The notes beneath the pieces were generated by a model. That model was not told where the DNA came from. It saw nothing but the letters and a program-made list of their open reading frames with translations, and searched no databases. A stretch of 64,000 nucleotides of DNA from Muraenolepis orangiensis (lineage: Eukaryota; Chordata; Actinopteri; Gadiformes; Muraenolepididae). Each line of letters begins with the position of its first letter. Within the stretch, counting starts at the first letter, position 1. The stretch is taken from NCBI GenBank assembly GCA_027704905.1, contig CM051007.1, positions 17,455,063 to 17,519,062 on the forward strand, read 5' to 3'. Made by a program: the position numbers and the translations under genes. Shown one piece after another: positions 13,301-41,339 of this stretch.

Positions 13301-14449
13301 ATGCAATGTGTGTCCTTCATTCATTTTCATTGTTTTTTGCCGCAACATTTTGTCATGACTCGGGCATGACTATGGTTGTAAACATCGGCAGTTATTTAAC
13401 CACACCTGGTTAACGAAATACATCTGGTTGGGCTTAAATATACATCTTAATCGCAGATCAAACGGCCAATATACGGTCCCCAAAATGACAGGACAAGACA
13501 CAATGAAGCTGTCTATCCTTGCTAAGGACAATCAATAGTTTTCCCCAAAAAACAATTTACGTTGGTGCCTGGATAAAGGAGATGGTTTTTGGGATCCAAG
13601 TAACGATATGTGAGTTCAGTGTTTCGCCTGGAAGTCCCCCCCACCCCGTCTCCGGTCTACCGACTGGCCTCCACATGTTCCGTTTACAACTGCTACCCCC
13701 GCATATGGACTTGTTGGCTGCAACAGTGCCTTACACTAACAATAGATGCCTGGGCTTTGCCTGCTTTTTGATGCTTAGCCTTGATTGTGGACGTTTTCGT
13801 GAATGCCCGTTTTGGGTCAATTTAACATTGCTAATGAGCTTTTATGCTTTGTTTACCCACCCGACACCCATGTAGGTGATCTTTTATACAGTTTTTTTTG
13901 TTTTTTTTAACTTCGTCTAGGGGGACGTTTTCCTTTCCAGTTTGGTGAATGCGGGCCTTTGGGAGACTTGTCATTTGCAATAAAAAAAGAGCTTTACTTA
14001 AAACTCCCGTTGTAGTCGTAATGAAAGAACAATTACCTGCTACATAAACCTGGTCATATATATATATATATGGACAAATACATACATACATACATGCATA
14101 CATGTTATAACCTGCTCACCACCTGTTCATAGTGTATACTTACCTGTGTATCTATATACCTATAATTCTGCACATTTCTCATACCTACTGTAAGTTATTT
14201 TATACCCGTTTTTAAGTGTAACCACTGTACATTATATATTACCATGCACTTTACTGCAACATTTGCACCCTGGTAAGATGCCTAATTATTATATATAATT
14301 ATTAAGTACAGCTGTACTGTACTTATGCTGTGCAATGACAACTCCTTTCAATATAATCTAATATATCAATATAAAGTGCCCTGGTGTTGTTTGGAACGCG
14401 CATGACAGTCGAGGGCTAAACTTTCACTTTTATCTAAACTCCCGCCCAG
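10139..14449 (+). other. cers2 intron 1
   Basis: A 4.3-kb intron of ordinary unique sequence. It contains short GT tracts near 10350-10405, a (TA)n near 14053-14073 and a LINE 3' tail at about 14075-14365. I found no convincing extra exon. Confidence 0.55.
14075..14365 (+). mobile_element. LINE 3'-tail fragment in cers2 intron 1
   Basis: ACCATGCACTTTACTGCAAC at about 14242, then ATTTGCACCCTGG and a TGCTGTGCAATGACAA motif, matches the tail of the LINE ending near 44470 in the same order. The upstream TATACCTAT-rich stretch also matches that LINE's 3' UTR. Only the 3' end was inserted. Confidence 0.65.
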
Positions 14450-14450
14450 G

Positions 14451-21597
<7,147 letters not shown>

Positions 21598-24500
21598 CTT
21601 GCCCACCCCCCACCCCATGCCCCCCTTCCCCCTTCTCTCCCCCCCCCCCCTCCCTCCACCCCCACCGGAGAGAAGTGGAGGAGAAGGACGCATCGTAATG
21701 GAGTGAAGATGGCGCCTGAACATCAAGCCTGCAATCGAAGGCCAAAGATCGGGAGAAATGGTTTGTGTGCAACTGTCAGGCGGCATGCATTACCCCCCCC
21801 CCTCCCCCAGCCCCCACCACCCCCCCTTCCCACACACACACACACACACCCACAAAAGCCAACCAGCGTACACTTTTGTGTGATATCAATGATACTAGTG
21901 AGTAACCTACTGAATTCCAAATGCTCCCCCCTTTAATTTTTTTTTAAAGAGAAGCCATGTAGTCCATTGTAACTACTCTGTACATCACAGCAAATGACAA
22001 CACATGGACACAAACGAGAGAGTATTCGACCGCCAGCGGAGGAAAGCGCGCTGCGGCCCAAGGAAAAAGACTGGACAAAGAATTGGTTTCTTTGTGGTCG
22101 TAACGTAGTGTTTTATGTTATCGTAAACTGTCCCTCCTTTCGAAAGGGTGTCTTCAACGGTGGACGTCGTCCCGGTTCTTCCCTTAGGGGTCCACCCCCC
22201 CCCCCCTCTCCCAGCATCATTGCGTTCTGTTCTCGGGTCCTGAGAACCGTTCGGTTGGGGGAGGGGCGTGCAGGGAGGGAGGGAGGGAGGAGGGGGGTGC
22301 TTTTTACAGTCCTTAAAACATTTCTGCTGCCTTTCTCGGTCTGACTCTTGTTCTCTTAAGCGTAACGAACGTGAGCGTGAATTAAGAAGGAAGAAGAAGA
22401 ATGAATCGGAGTGTGATGATAGTTTTCACTCAACCCAACCACAGTGGCATGGTTAGTCCAGTGCCATGTAGAGAGCACTAACACTGCCATAGAGCGATGA
22501 GGTACTGTCTGAGGACCATAAATATGTGTAGCTTGGGGGTTTTGGGGGTGATTTACCAAAACCAGAGCAGGTATATTGTATAAGTCAATTTCATCTAGAG
22601 GCAACTTGCCTTCAAATTTTTTTCTTTTCTTTTCTTTTTTTTTTTTGCTCTTTGCCAGGAGAGCAGTTGCTTCACTTGTCAAATGTTTTCAAACAGGAAT
22701 TAGCCAGTGTTGATACAAAAATCTATCTTTTTTTTTTGTTGGTTTGTTTTCCAATCACACATACAAATACGTGTCCATGTTAACTGAGGAAATTGTTTTA
22801 ATTGTTTTCAACGGGTGAGAAAAGGGAGCACACACTACGTTAGCTTGGCGACGTACGTTGGAGGCGATGGACGCTTGTCTTTTTTGGGGGGGAAACCGTC
22901 AAAGTCAACAGCTTGAGAGCATTTTTAAATAATTTTATTTTTTGTTTGTTTGTTGTCTTAGTTTTATGATTTTTATTACTTTTGTATGTTGTAACTTGCT
23001 TTAAATCCAGTCATCTTCTAAACAATTGAACTTAAACTGTCCTTCATAATCAACAAGCCATTAGTCTTTATTCAAATGTCCAATTGTCTTTATTTAATTT
23101 TTCAAATCAGTGTTAATTTGCCTTTCCATCCAAAGAAGCACTTTACGGGTTTCCTTTTTGTGGATCAAATTTGACATATTATACAAATTACCATGTTTTA
23201 ATAACACCCTATGATTCAAACTCAACCCAGATCCACTCTTTGTTTAGACCGGGCTGGATTATGATTTAAGTTTACAGTTTTTGTTTTTCATATTTATTTT
23301 GTTCCTTAATGTTAACGTCACAACCTATTTCTCTTGCTGCAATTCTGTTGGAAAATACAGGCTTAAATCTTAAAACTAAAACTAAAATGTAAGCAAAATA
23401 TTTTGTACATGTCCGTAGTCATTTGCAAGTGCCTTCAGCTTGGTTTAAAGCTTTATGTGTTAAAAAAAAAATTAGATTGTATAGAGATTTCTCTAATCGA
23501 AGTCGTCAATCTTTCAAATGTTTTCTATTTCAAAATCTTATATCCTAACTTGTCACACACACTTTGCACTGTAATGCCATGGCCCAATTGTGATATTATT
23601 TGTTTGCCAATACCTGCAATGACCCAATGTGTGTTTAAATGTGGCTCCCTCTCCCAAAACTTTATCTTCTGCAATACTGTTTTTATTTTGTATTTTGCCA
23701 TGTTGCCGACTTATAAGATAAACAATATTGTAGATAACATCTGTGTCCTTGGTTCATTCCTTATCTGTTATCAAAGGTGTGTTTATTTTTTGCTCTTATC
23801 AAAATTGCACATGGGATTGTTTGGAAAGTCCTAGTATTATTTCCGACTTGGTTAAGTTGTATCAACTGTAGATTGTAAACAAAGAAAGGTTGCTGGCTTT
23901 ATTTGTTGTGTTTTGTGGTGGTTGTTTGATTAGTTTAGAATATAAACTGCTTATTAGCGTTTGTTGGTTTATGCTGCCTGTTAAACTAGTTTAGCAGGCC
24001 GTCTGGAGTTTACTTTTTTTTTTGTTGTTGATCCACCGGCCTCCAGCAATTACAATGCAAAGACTTCTTGGTTCGTGGCTCAGATAGGATTGCATGGTTC
24101 AAAACATGTACACAAGATAGTTCCTACAGTGTCAAGTGTCCCCTTTGTGAAGTTTGTTGCAAAAATGCAACAAAACTAATCATTTTCCCAGTGGTGGCGT
24201 GTATGTTTAACGGCAGGGGACGCGCTAGCCGCGGGGATGGAAAGCAAACGGTCTACCACCATTACATTAGACAGCCATTGTTATCACCATTGTAGACTGG
24301 GGCCCAATAGTATTTGACAGCTATTGAATATCTGATGACACTGTCTAATACTTAAGTGGTATTTTCAAATCACAGCAAAAAATACACTACGTAATGTACG
24401 TACAATACGTAATGTGTTTATGGAAAGGAATTTGTGACTGCGGTTTACTGATGGATAATTGTGTGTGTGTGTGTGTGTTTTTGCATATTGTAATATATTC

Positions 24501-25824
24501 TGCAGTTGGATGTGTCCCATTACATCCCTCTAAAAATATTTAATTTACATCTCTTTCCCTTTGCTTTTTTTTCTGTGCCTTTTGGCCACCACCTTAACAA
24601 TCCCTTTTGGTTAATTGCATATGGTGCAGGATCACTTTACTCCAATACCGGTGGCCTCCTCTCTGTACTGTTCCTCAACACCGGCGGCCAATCCGGCAAC
24701 TAACTCCATTCTAAATTGCCCGGTTCGATTTCCTCTCTGCTCCCGTCGCCGCAATTTGATTGCTAATGCGTCTCAGATTTCCTAGTGTCCTTGCGGGTGG
24801 ACTTTCCTTGTCACCCCCACCCAACCCCTGGCTCACTCACATGCAGTCCACTCCCACCCTGTACCGCTCCTCCCTCTCAATATTTGCCCGCATCATGCTA
24901 TGGTTTCCCCTCGTCATAAGCTGCTTCGTCAACCTTCATGAGGAAGAGGAGGAGGAGGAGGAGCAGCAGTGTCGCCTGAGGTGGACTGAGTTATGCTGGT
25001 GTGAAGTGTAGTAATGAGGCCCCCATCTGACAGCAGGACAAAGGCCAGCCGGGGTGTGTGATTCACTTGCGGCCGGCGCGGGGCCGTTATTCAATTCCTG
25101 CTAAAGTATTAATAAAGGTTTTACACGCCAGGGGGAGGTGAACCGGTGCGAACGCCGTGTCCATGTGTGCTGGTGGTTGTGAACCCAAGGGGTTTGAGCC
25201 CCGTCGACGTGCACGTACAAGGTTGTTTTTTTTCCTTTGATCACGTGAGGAGGAAGTGTGTGTGTGTTGGTGGGGGGGGGGGGGGGGTTGGTGACAAGAT
25301 TGTCTGGTTTATGTAACTCTAGTCAGTAGGGCACTGTGGAGAGAAGGTGAGCGAAGAGAGATGATGTGAAGGCCTCTCGGAAGAGATGGGAGTAAGGTTG
25401 GCAGGCGTGAAGAACTTTCTACCACAATGACCACACACTGGTAAGAGAGATGATGAGAATGTATTGCCCTTTCCTTTATAATATATTGGATTTGTCTTCA
25501 TTGTTTTACAATGAATGGCTGTTTTTGCTTTTTATTTGTTTGGTATGTACTGCACAGTACATGTTGTACATACACAGTTGTCTTTAGTGGCGAAATGTTT
25601 TTTTTTTATGTGTTCAAGATTCAAGAACTTTGTCACATACTCATACAGGATATGCAGTGAAATGAAAGTGACTGTGTATTTAATAGGCATGTGTCAATGA
25701 TGATGAGTGAAAGGCTTTGCCCCGTATTCTTCACTGTTGTCTCGTGTGTAAGAATAAAGTGTGAAATGTAGAAAGGTTTCGAAAATTGGAATCTACTTTG
25801 TTGACCTTTTGTTCCTCCTCACAG
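21598..25824. other. cers2 3' UTR and spacer before the cortexin-domain gene
   Basis: After the cers2 stop come C-rich stretches, GA/GGGA tracts near 22270-22300, and long T-rich sequence typical of a fish 3' UTR to about 24000. A canonical AATAAA was noticed only at 25111-25116, so the true cers2 poly(A) site is unresolved. A minus-oriented LINE-tail-like segment (TTCAAGAACTTTGTCACATA) is near 25620-25680. No other gene was recognised. Confidence 0.45.
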
Positions 25825-26103
25825 GGAAACGTGGACTTGAAGATGAACCAGCCTCATGCAATATGACCCAAGACACTAATAGCCTCTACAGTTACATGCG
25901 GCGCCAGTGATTTTACAAGCCCCTCGCCTCTTAAGTTCACTCGGTTTTGTTAGCGCTTCAGCCATATTCCAGATCAACTGAAACGTGCGTATCTTGGGGC
26001 AGAACACCGGACGCCCTCCAAAAAAAAGGAAGAAGAAAGACGGAAAGCTTCTATGAGGAGTTAGGGCTCATCTCTTCCATTATTTCACCCCTCCGCCCCC
26101 CCC
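25825..26103 (+). other. 5' UTR part of the cortexin-domain gene's coding exon
   Basis: A good acceptor (TTGTTCCTCCTCACAG, AG at 25823-25824) precedes sequence that runs without a further clear splice site into the ATG at 26104. It is therefore read as the start of the only coding exon. The upstream non-coding exon was not located. Confidence 0.45.
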
Positions 26104-26292
26104 ATGGAGCAGGCTCTGCACCGCCCGCCATCGGCCCCGCTGGAAGTGGACGTGGACCTGGGGTTTGCCCTCTTCTTCCTGTTTCTCCTGTGCTTCTTCC
26201 TCCTCGTGACTATTGTGCGCTGCGCTCAGACGGTCGTGGACCCCTACGGCTCCATCTCGACCTCCACCTATCAGGAAGAGCAGATCACCTGA
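26104..26292 (+). CDS. ctxnd2: Cortexin domain-containing small membrane protein (CTXND2-like)
   Basis: The 62-residue single-exon protein has a short Pro-rich N-terminus, then VDVDLGFALFF, one hydrophobic span (about residues 19-40), then RCAQTVVDPYGSISTSTYQE. The VDVD-G-F/L start, the span, and RCA...DPY are the cortexin-domain signature. The compact length and the VDVD start fit CTXND1/CTXND2 rather than CTXN1-3 (about 80 aa). I choose CTXND2 because human CTXND2 lies, from memory, in the same 1q21 block; CTXND1 is the alternative. It is probably a type-I-like single-pass neuronal or membrane micropeptide. Function is not established. ATG context (CCCCCCATGG) is good. Confidence 0.75.
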   Translation: MEQALHRPPSAPLEVDVDLGFALFFLFLLCFFLLVTIVRCAQTVVDPYGSISTSTYQEEQIT

Positions 26293-26739
26293 GAGAGAGA
26301 GAGAGAGTCGTGCAGGACTAAAATAACTGTGTGTTTGTGCTGATGTTTAATGGGGTCTCAAACTGTCTGGGTCTACAGATGCATACAATGAGGCCTACAC
26401 TGATGTAACAAATTGATCTTTGAAGCATATATATGATGTATGCTTGAGTCGATTATATGACGATAGACCCTAGCATAGTCCTTATTTAGGGGAAGTGGGT
26501 GGAAAACCACTGATGACAGTTACCGCAATATATGACTATTGGGATATTTGAAAAAGGCTCACAGTTTTGCGTTTTTCATCTTGGTAAGTTGATCAAAGGC
26601 TGCCAAGATGGGTCTTGAATATCCTGTTGGACAAGCGTTACAAGAGAGAGGAAACAACATAGGAAGACCACTTGTTGCCTGAATACTGCTGTTAGTTTGT
26701 GAATGACAATTATGAATAAGTTGACATGACTAGTTGTCC

Positions 26740-26745
26740 AATAAA
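26740..26745 (+). terminator. Poly(A) signal of the cortexin-domain gene
   Basis: AATAAA lies about 450 bases after the stop, followed by a T/G-rich stretch including a poly-G run near 26808-26823. Confidence 0.5.
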
Positions 26746-28620
26746 TGGACGATGACCATACTTATATATAATAAGTACATGCTCTGTATTCATTCAATGT
26801 GACTTTGGGGGGGGGGGGGGGGGTCCATTAATAGTAGACCTTCGTGCCTGTTTGGAAATGTGGTTGTGAAGCAATATTTAACATTAACAAATGCATCATT
26901 CATGAACCAAAGGTACCCTTGCTGTTTTGTCACAGACACACAATGGTATTATATCTGCATTGTGTAGGCCTAAATAGGGACATCCCAATCCTAATGGCAC
27001 AGAGGCATGTTGACATATGACCCACAGAACCCCCGGCAGCCATGTTGGAGGTTAACAAACAGTGACACGTTTGAGATACCTGCCATGACATGACTGGCAC
27101 CTGTGTCTTATAACCGTTCCTGATCAACAATACCTTTTACAGCATACAGAAATATATACAAATATAAAAAGAAAAGACACAAACAACTCTCCCAAACCGC
27201 ACAGAGCACTCAGTGTCCTTCATCTATTGTGAAGGAAGCCTAACCCTGGATCATGTGTTCACCGGTAAGGGCGACGCAATTCGTGTTTGTTTTGTATATA
27301 GGAATTAAGTGTCATTCAAATGTTTTTTTGACTGGGACATTCAACGCTAAAAGATCACTTCTATGTTCTCTCTGGCTTTTATGAAAGTATGTTGGCTTTA
27401 TTGTGAAGTGTGTGCGCTTTATTGTACAAAAAAAAAACCCAAATCAAACTAATTAAAGCACCGTGAACAAATACACTTGAGCGGACTACGAAAGTGAAAA
27501 CAGTGAAGTCATCTAAAAACATTTGTCCTTTTTAGACCATTTCCCCCAAATTGTATTGCAAAAAAAACAAAAACATGAGTAAATGATTCAGCAACACGGT
27601 GGAGGAAGTAGTAAAATAAGTATAAAAAACACTGTAAAATCGCCCTTCATCCACTCAAGTTACATTTTACGCGCTATTCGTCTGAACAATTAGTGAATAT
27701 TAATAATTAGTCTGATATTTCCAGACACGTGGCTGTCGTTCCTGGGCCAACCTGGTGGTTCTTGTGAGAGTAAATGTAACGCCATATGGCCACATAGCAA
27801 AACGTGAAGGATATATGTATGAAGGCCCAGACGAATTATTAGGGTCTATGGCAGAGTTCTATTTTATTTTGCGAATGTTGAATGCCTGCTATATAATGCA
27901 CATGTGGGTCCCTTCACAGATTACAACCATACACCATAACAATACCAAATCTGTAAAGGAACAAATTATAATTTATCTCTCAGTTGTTGTGTGCAGCAGG
28001 GCAGCTCACTATAATAACCGTTCCTGCTTGTGTGCCTGGGTAAAGCCTGTTAACTATTGACATGTCACCTTGTCTGAAAGGGGGCACTGCGTTCTTTATC
28101 TTTAAACCTGACCGAACAGAGTGTCCTAAATAATCTGTTCATGTTTATGTTCAAGAATGACTTGTGTCCTACAAGAAGATAAATAACTTAAAGGTGCTAT
28201 ATGTAACCATGACATCAAGCGTCCGAAATGGGTACTGCAGTCCAAATTCACAAGAGAGTTGTCTCCATCCTCCCCAAGACTCGCATGTTGTCGGGCTGAG
28301 GGGACACTGAACGACCACGACCACGACCACCATCTCAGTTGATCTACTTTGTTTGCTTGCTTCCATGACTGCAGCACACTGTTGTTGTGTGCCAAGTTGT
28401 TTTATATCTGGCAACCTGTAGTACAGAGAGAATAATGGACACACAGACCATGCTGGGTGTTCCCACCCAGCATGGTCTGTGTGTCCATTATTTCATTCAT
28501 TATTTCAAAGGAGAACAATACTGGCTGTAGCATTGTTGTCAGTATTTCAACTTGATTGTATGATTCCTTAATCTCTGATGACCTATCGTAGTCTTTATGA
28601 TTTAGTACAGTATTTGTTTA

Positions 28621-28671
<51 letters not shown>

Positions 28672-29108
28672 CCTTTTTAAATACAAATATTGTGTGTGTG
28701 GAGGCTACTGCTCAATGTAACCGAATATAATTCACTCAAAATGCTCTTCCTGGTGCAGACAATTGGCCAGTAACTCAACCTTGATATGTATAAGGTAAAA
28801 CATGGTCTACATCAAATGGGATGTGAAGGAATGTCTTATAGGCAAAAGGGTAACACCAGCACAGGAAGAGGGGCAAAGAAGCCTGCATTAGTCATTCAGT
28901 CAGTCAGTAGTTTGAGATCATCAAAAATATTAGCAGTATTTAGCTTATTGTGCGGATGTGTTTTATACTTGGATTTAAAGAGTGGTATTTTCCGGAGTGG
29001 TTAGTGTGCAGTGTGGACACACTTCCACAGCAATAAGCTCTGGCTGGATTCCACTACTGAATCATTTGAGAGTATCCTTTATACATCAGGTGTGCTCCTC
29101 ATTCCAAT
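26746..29108. other. Spacer upstream of the SETDB1-family gene
   Basis: Mostly unique AT-rich sequence with no recognised exon. It contains a probable interspersed repeat starting at AAAGGTGCTATATGTAACC (28190), a perfect hairpin at 28431-28492 and a (TA)n array at 28624-28670. Confidence 0.45.
28431..28492. repeat. Perfect 29-bp inverted repeat with a 4-base loop
   Basis: The left arm 28431-28459 is exactly complementary to the right arm 28464-28492, with loop TTCC. No mismatch is present, and both arms start and end with AATAATGG / CCATTATT. It could be a young snapback duplication, a foldback tip of a transposon or a small-RNA hairpin. Confidence 0.9.
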
Positions 29109-29263
29109 AGGTTCAACGGCCGACCTCTACAAACACGTGGACTGGATTCCCACTCTAAACATCACGACAACAGAAGCCTCCGCTCCTGCCGAAGGATACA
29201 AGCAACATAGACGCGTGGAGGAGGAAGAAGAAGAAGAAGAAGAAGAAGAAGCAGCAGCGAGAG
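29109..29263 (+). other. Possible upstream (5' UTR) exon of the SETDB1-family gene
   Basis: The stretch is bounded by an acceptor-like CCAATAG at 29108 and a strong donor GAG/GTAAGG at 29264, and carries a (GAA)n tract. Its open frame does not join in frame to the next exons (joining gives a stop in the 32655 exon), so if transcribed it is more likely untranslated. Support is only from splice-site quality. Confidence 0.25.
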
Positions 29264-29966
29264 GTAAGGAAATGCTAGCTCTCATCCAGCACTGCGTTTG
29301 CAACGTACATTAAATCTGTCTTCACCGAGTCAGACCCTACCATTTCACTTATGAAGACAAACCTGAAACTATGATGGGCCATTGATTTAAAAATATATAT
29401 ATATGTATATATACATATATATTTTTAATTGATTGCTCGATTGTACATCATACAAAATCTGACAACAAATGATTGCTAGATATATGTATTATAATATATT
29501 GCTCAATTAGGGCACATTTAAAATGAACCAATAAGGATGCATTCTAATCTTAAATGTCTTACCACTAGTCGCCTCCCATGTTGTGAAAAAAAAAGGAAAT
29601 GGGCCTGACTTCATGTTGCTTTATGGGAGAATTCTTTTGATTTTCCAGTGTTTGTTCATTTTATTATTATTATGATTATTATTCAGAATTGCGTACCCTA
29701 TATTTGAATGCAGGGAAAGCCATTACCGGCCGTTTCAGAATTGTCATGTGACTAAAATTGTCTATCTACCAGTGGGTACAGTCCACTGGGTAGGCTGGCT
29801 AAATTTGTCAAACTAAAACAGACTAGCTAGACTCGCAGACCAGCTAAGCCAGTCCGTGCCACCATTTTAACATCAGGACAATTTAGACTGCAGGCATGCC
29901 ATGTGACAGTTACTATAATAGTGTATTTTCACCTTGGATATGATATTTGTAACTGTGTGCTTTCAG

Positions 29967-40146
<10,180 letters not shown>

Positions 40147-40239
40147 TGTCGACTGTCTTCTTGGTCAGCCGTGTTGCTGTGGCTCTAAAAAAGTGTTCTG
40201 TCAAACTACGATGCAAACTGACCTTCTTCTGAATTTTGC

Positions 40240-40245
40240 AATAAA
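40240..40245 (+). terminator. Poly(A) signal of the SETDB1-family gene
   Basis: AATAAA lies 94 bases after the stop codon and is followed by a second AATAAA-like run near 40254 and 40269. This gives a short 3' UTR. Confidence 0.6.
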
Positions 40246-41339
40246 TGTAGTATAATAAAGTATAAAGTATAATAAATTAAGTTACCTTTTACTTTTTTAC
40301 TATTTAGAGTGTGCTTTGGACATTTTAACATCGACAAATCGTTCATACATCCAGAGATTTTAGAAATGTGCAGAATAAAAAAGGTCCGAAATGAATTTGA
40401 CCCAATGAGCACAACTCTAAATTATCAACGGTGTAATCGTGTTTAAATATGGACCCAAACCCTTTCCACTGCCACCGGTAAATAAATGCCTTGGCCACTC
40501 CATCGTGCAAGTAATCAGTTCACAAAAAAGTTTGTGATACATATTTTTTCATTTATGAAAGGCTTTTCAACGGCAACCATAGCCGTCTTCTTAAAGTAGC
40601 GGGACAATGCACACTGAAAAGGGTCCGAAATAAACGTCTGGCGTTTTGGTTCACTTGTGAGCCAATGGTAAAACGATGTTCCTATCACGTGGTATCTTCA
40701 TGTCGTTATCGATCAAGGGTCTTGGTAGATGCCAGTTGGTGTGGGGGAAAACGGTAAGCGCCCGGCTTCACTCTGGTACCAATCCCCAAGTTCTCTGCGA
40801 CAATAGGAGCAAGGCCGAAGTGAACACTGGTTCAGCTTTAAGCTCTGACACGAAAGATTCGTGTTTATAAATAGCCCCTTTTAAGGGCGCTATTGACAAC
40901 ATGTATGACATTGATATCATTCAGCCACTAGAGGTCGCTCTAGAGGGTCCTCAGGGCTGGAATGGTGATGGCAGTTGGGCATTTTATTGTGGGCCGACGT
41001 CACCTTGGACCCCCAATATATAAATATATTTTTTAATACAATAAAATATAAATCAGGGACAGTGACCGATTAGTTAATGTTTCTATACGGACACTGAACT
41101 GGCCCGATCACATCTCTCCTCATAGGCCCCATAGATGCCGTGAAGTGAAACTACTTTTCAGACCATCTTCACAACTGTGTTTCTAAAAGGCGACTTATTC
41201 TAAACTTATTCAAACCATCAAGAAAAAGGCAAGAGATATATAGTCAAATATATTGTGTCGAATAAATATTATCCCGTCTCTCTGTATCGAATAAATATTA
41301 GTATGGCGTCTCTCTGTAATACATTCAGTATATAATAAG
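40246..41339. other. Spacer between the SETDB1-family gene and the LINE block
   Basis: Unique sequence with no recognised exon. It contains the minus-oriented copy (about 40627-40726) of a segment found in + orientation at 46314-46447. Confidence 0.45.
40627..40726 (-). repeat. Inverted copy of a promoter-like segment (left copy)
   Basis: The reverse complement begins GACCCTTGATCG, continues ACCACGTGATA, ACATCGTT and ATTGGCTCAC, and later has ATTTCGGACCC. The same blocks appear in the same order at 46314-46447. The segment carries an E-box (CACGTG) and an inverted CCAAT. Confidence 0.7.

Noticed and set aside
23403..23834. 143-codon frame downstream of cers2
   Set aside because: It is AT-rich 3' UTR-type sequence with no family similarity, no good start context and no splice-site support.
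29109..29263. Possible sulfatase-like fragment (HVDWIPTL recalls the HITDWLPTL motif)
   Set aside because: Only about eight residues match, no neighbouring sulfatase motifs are present, and the frame does not connect to later exons.
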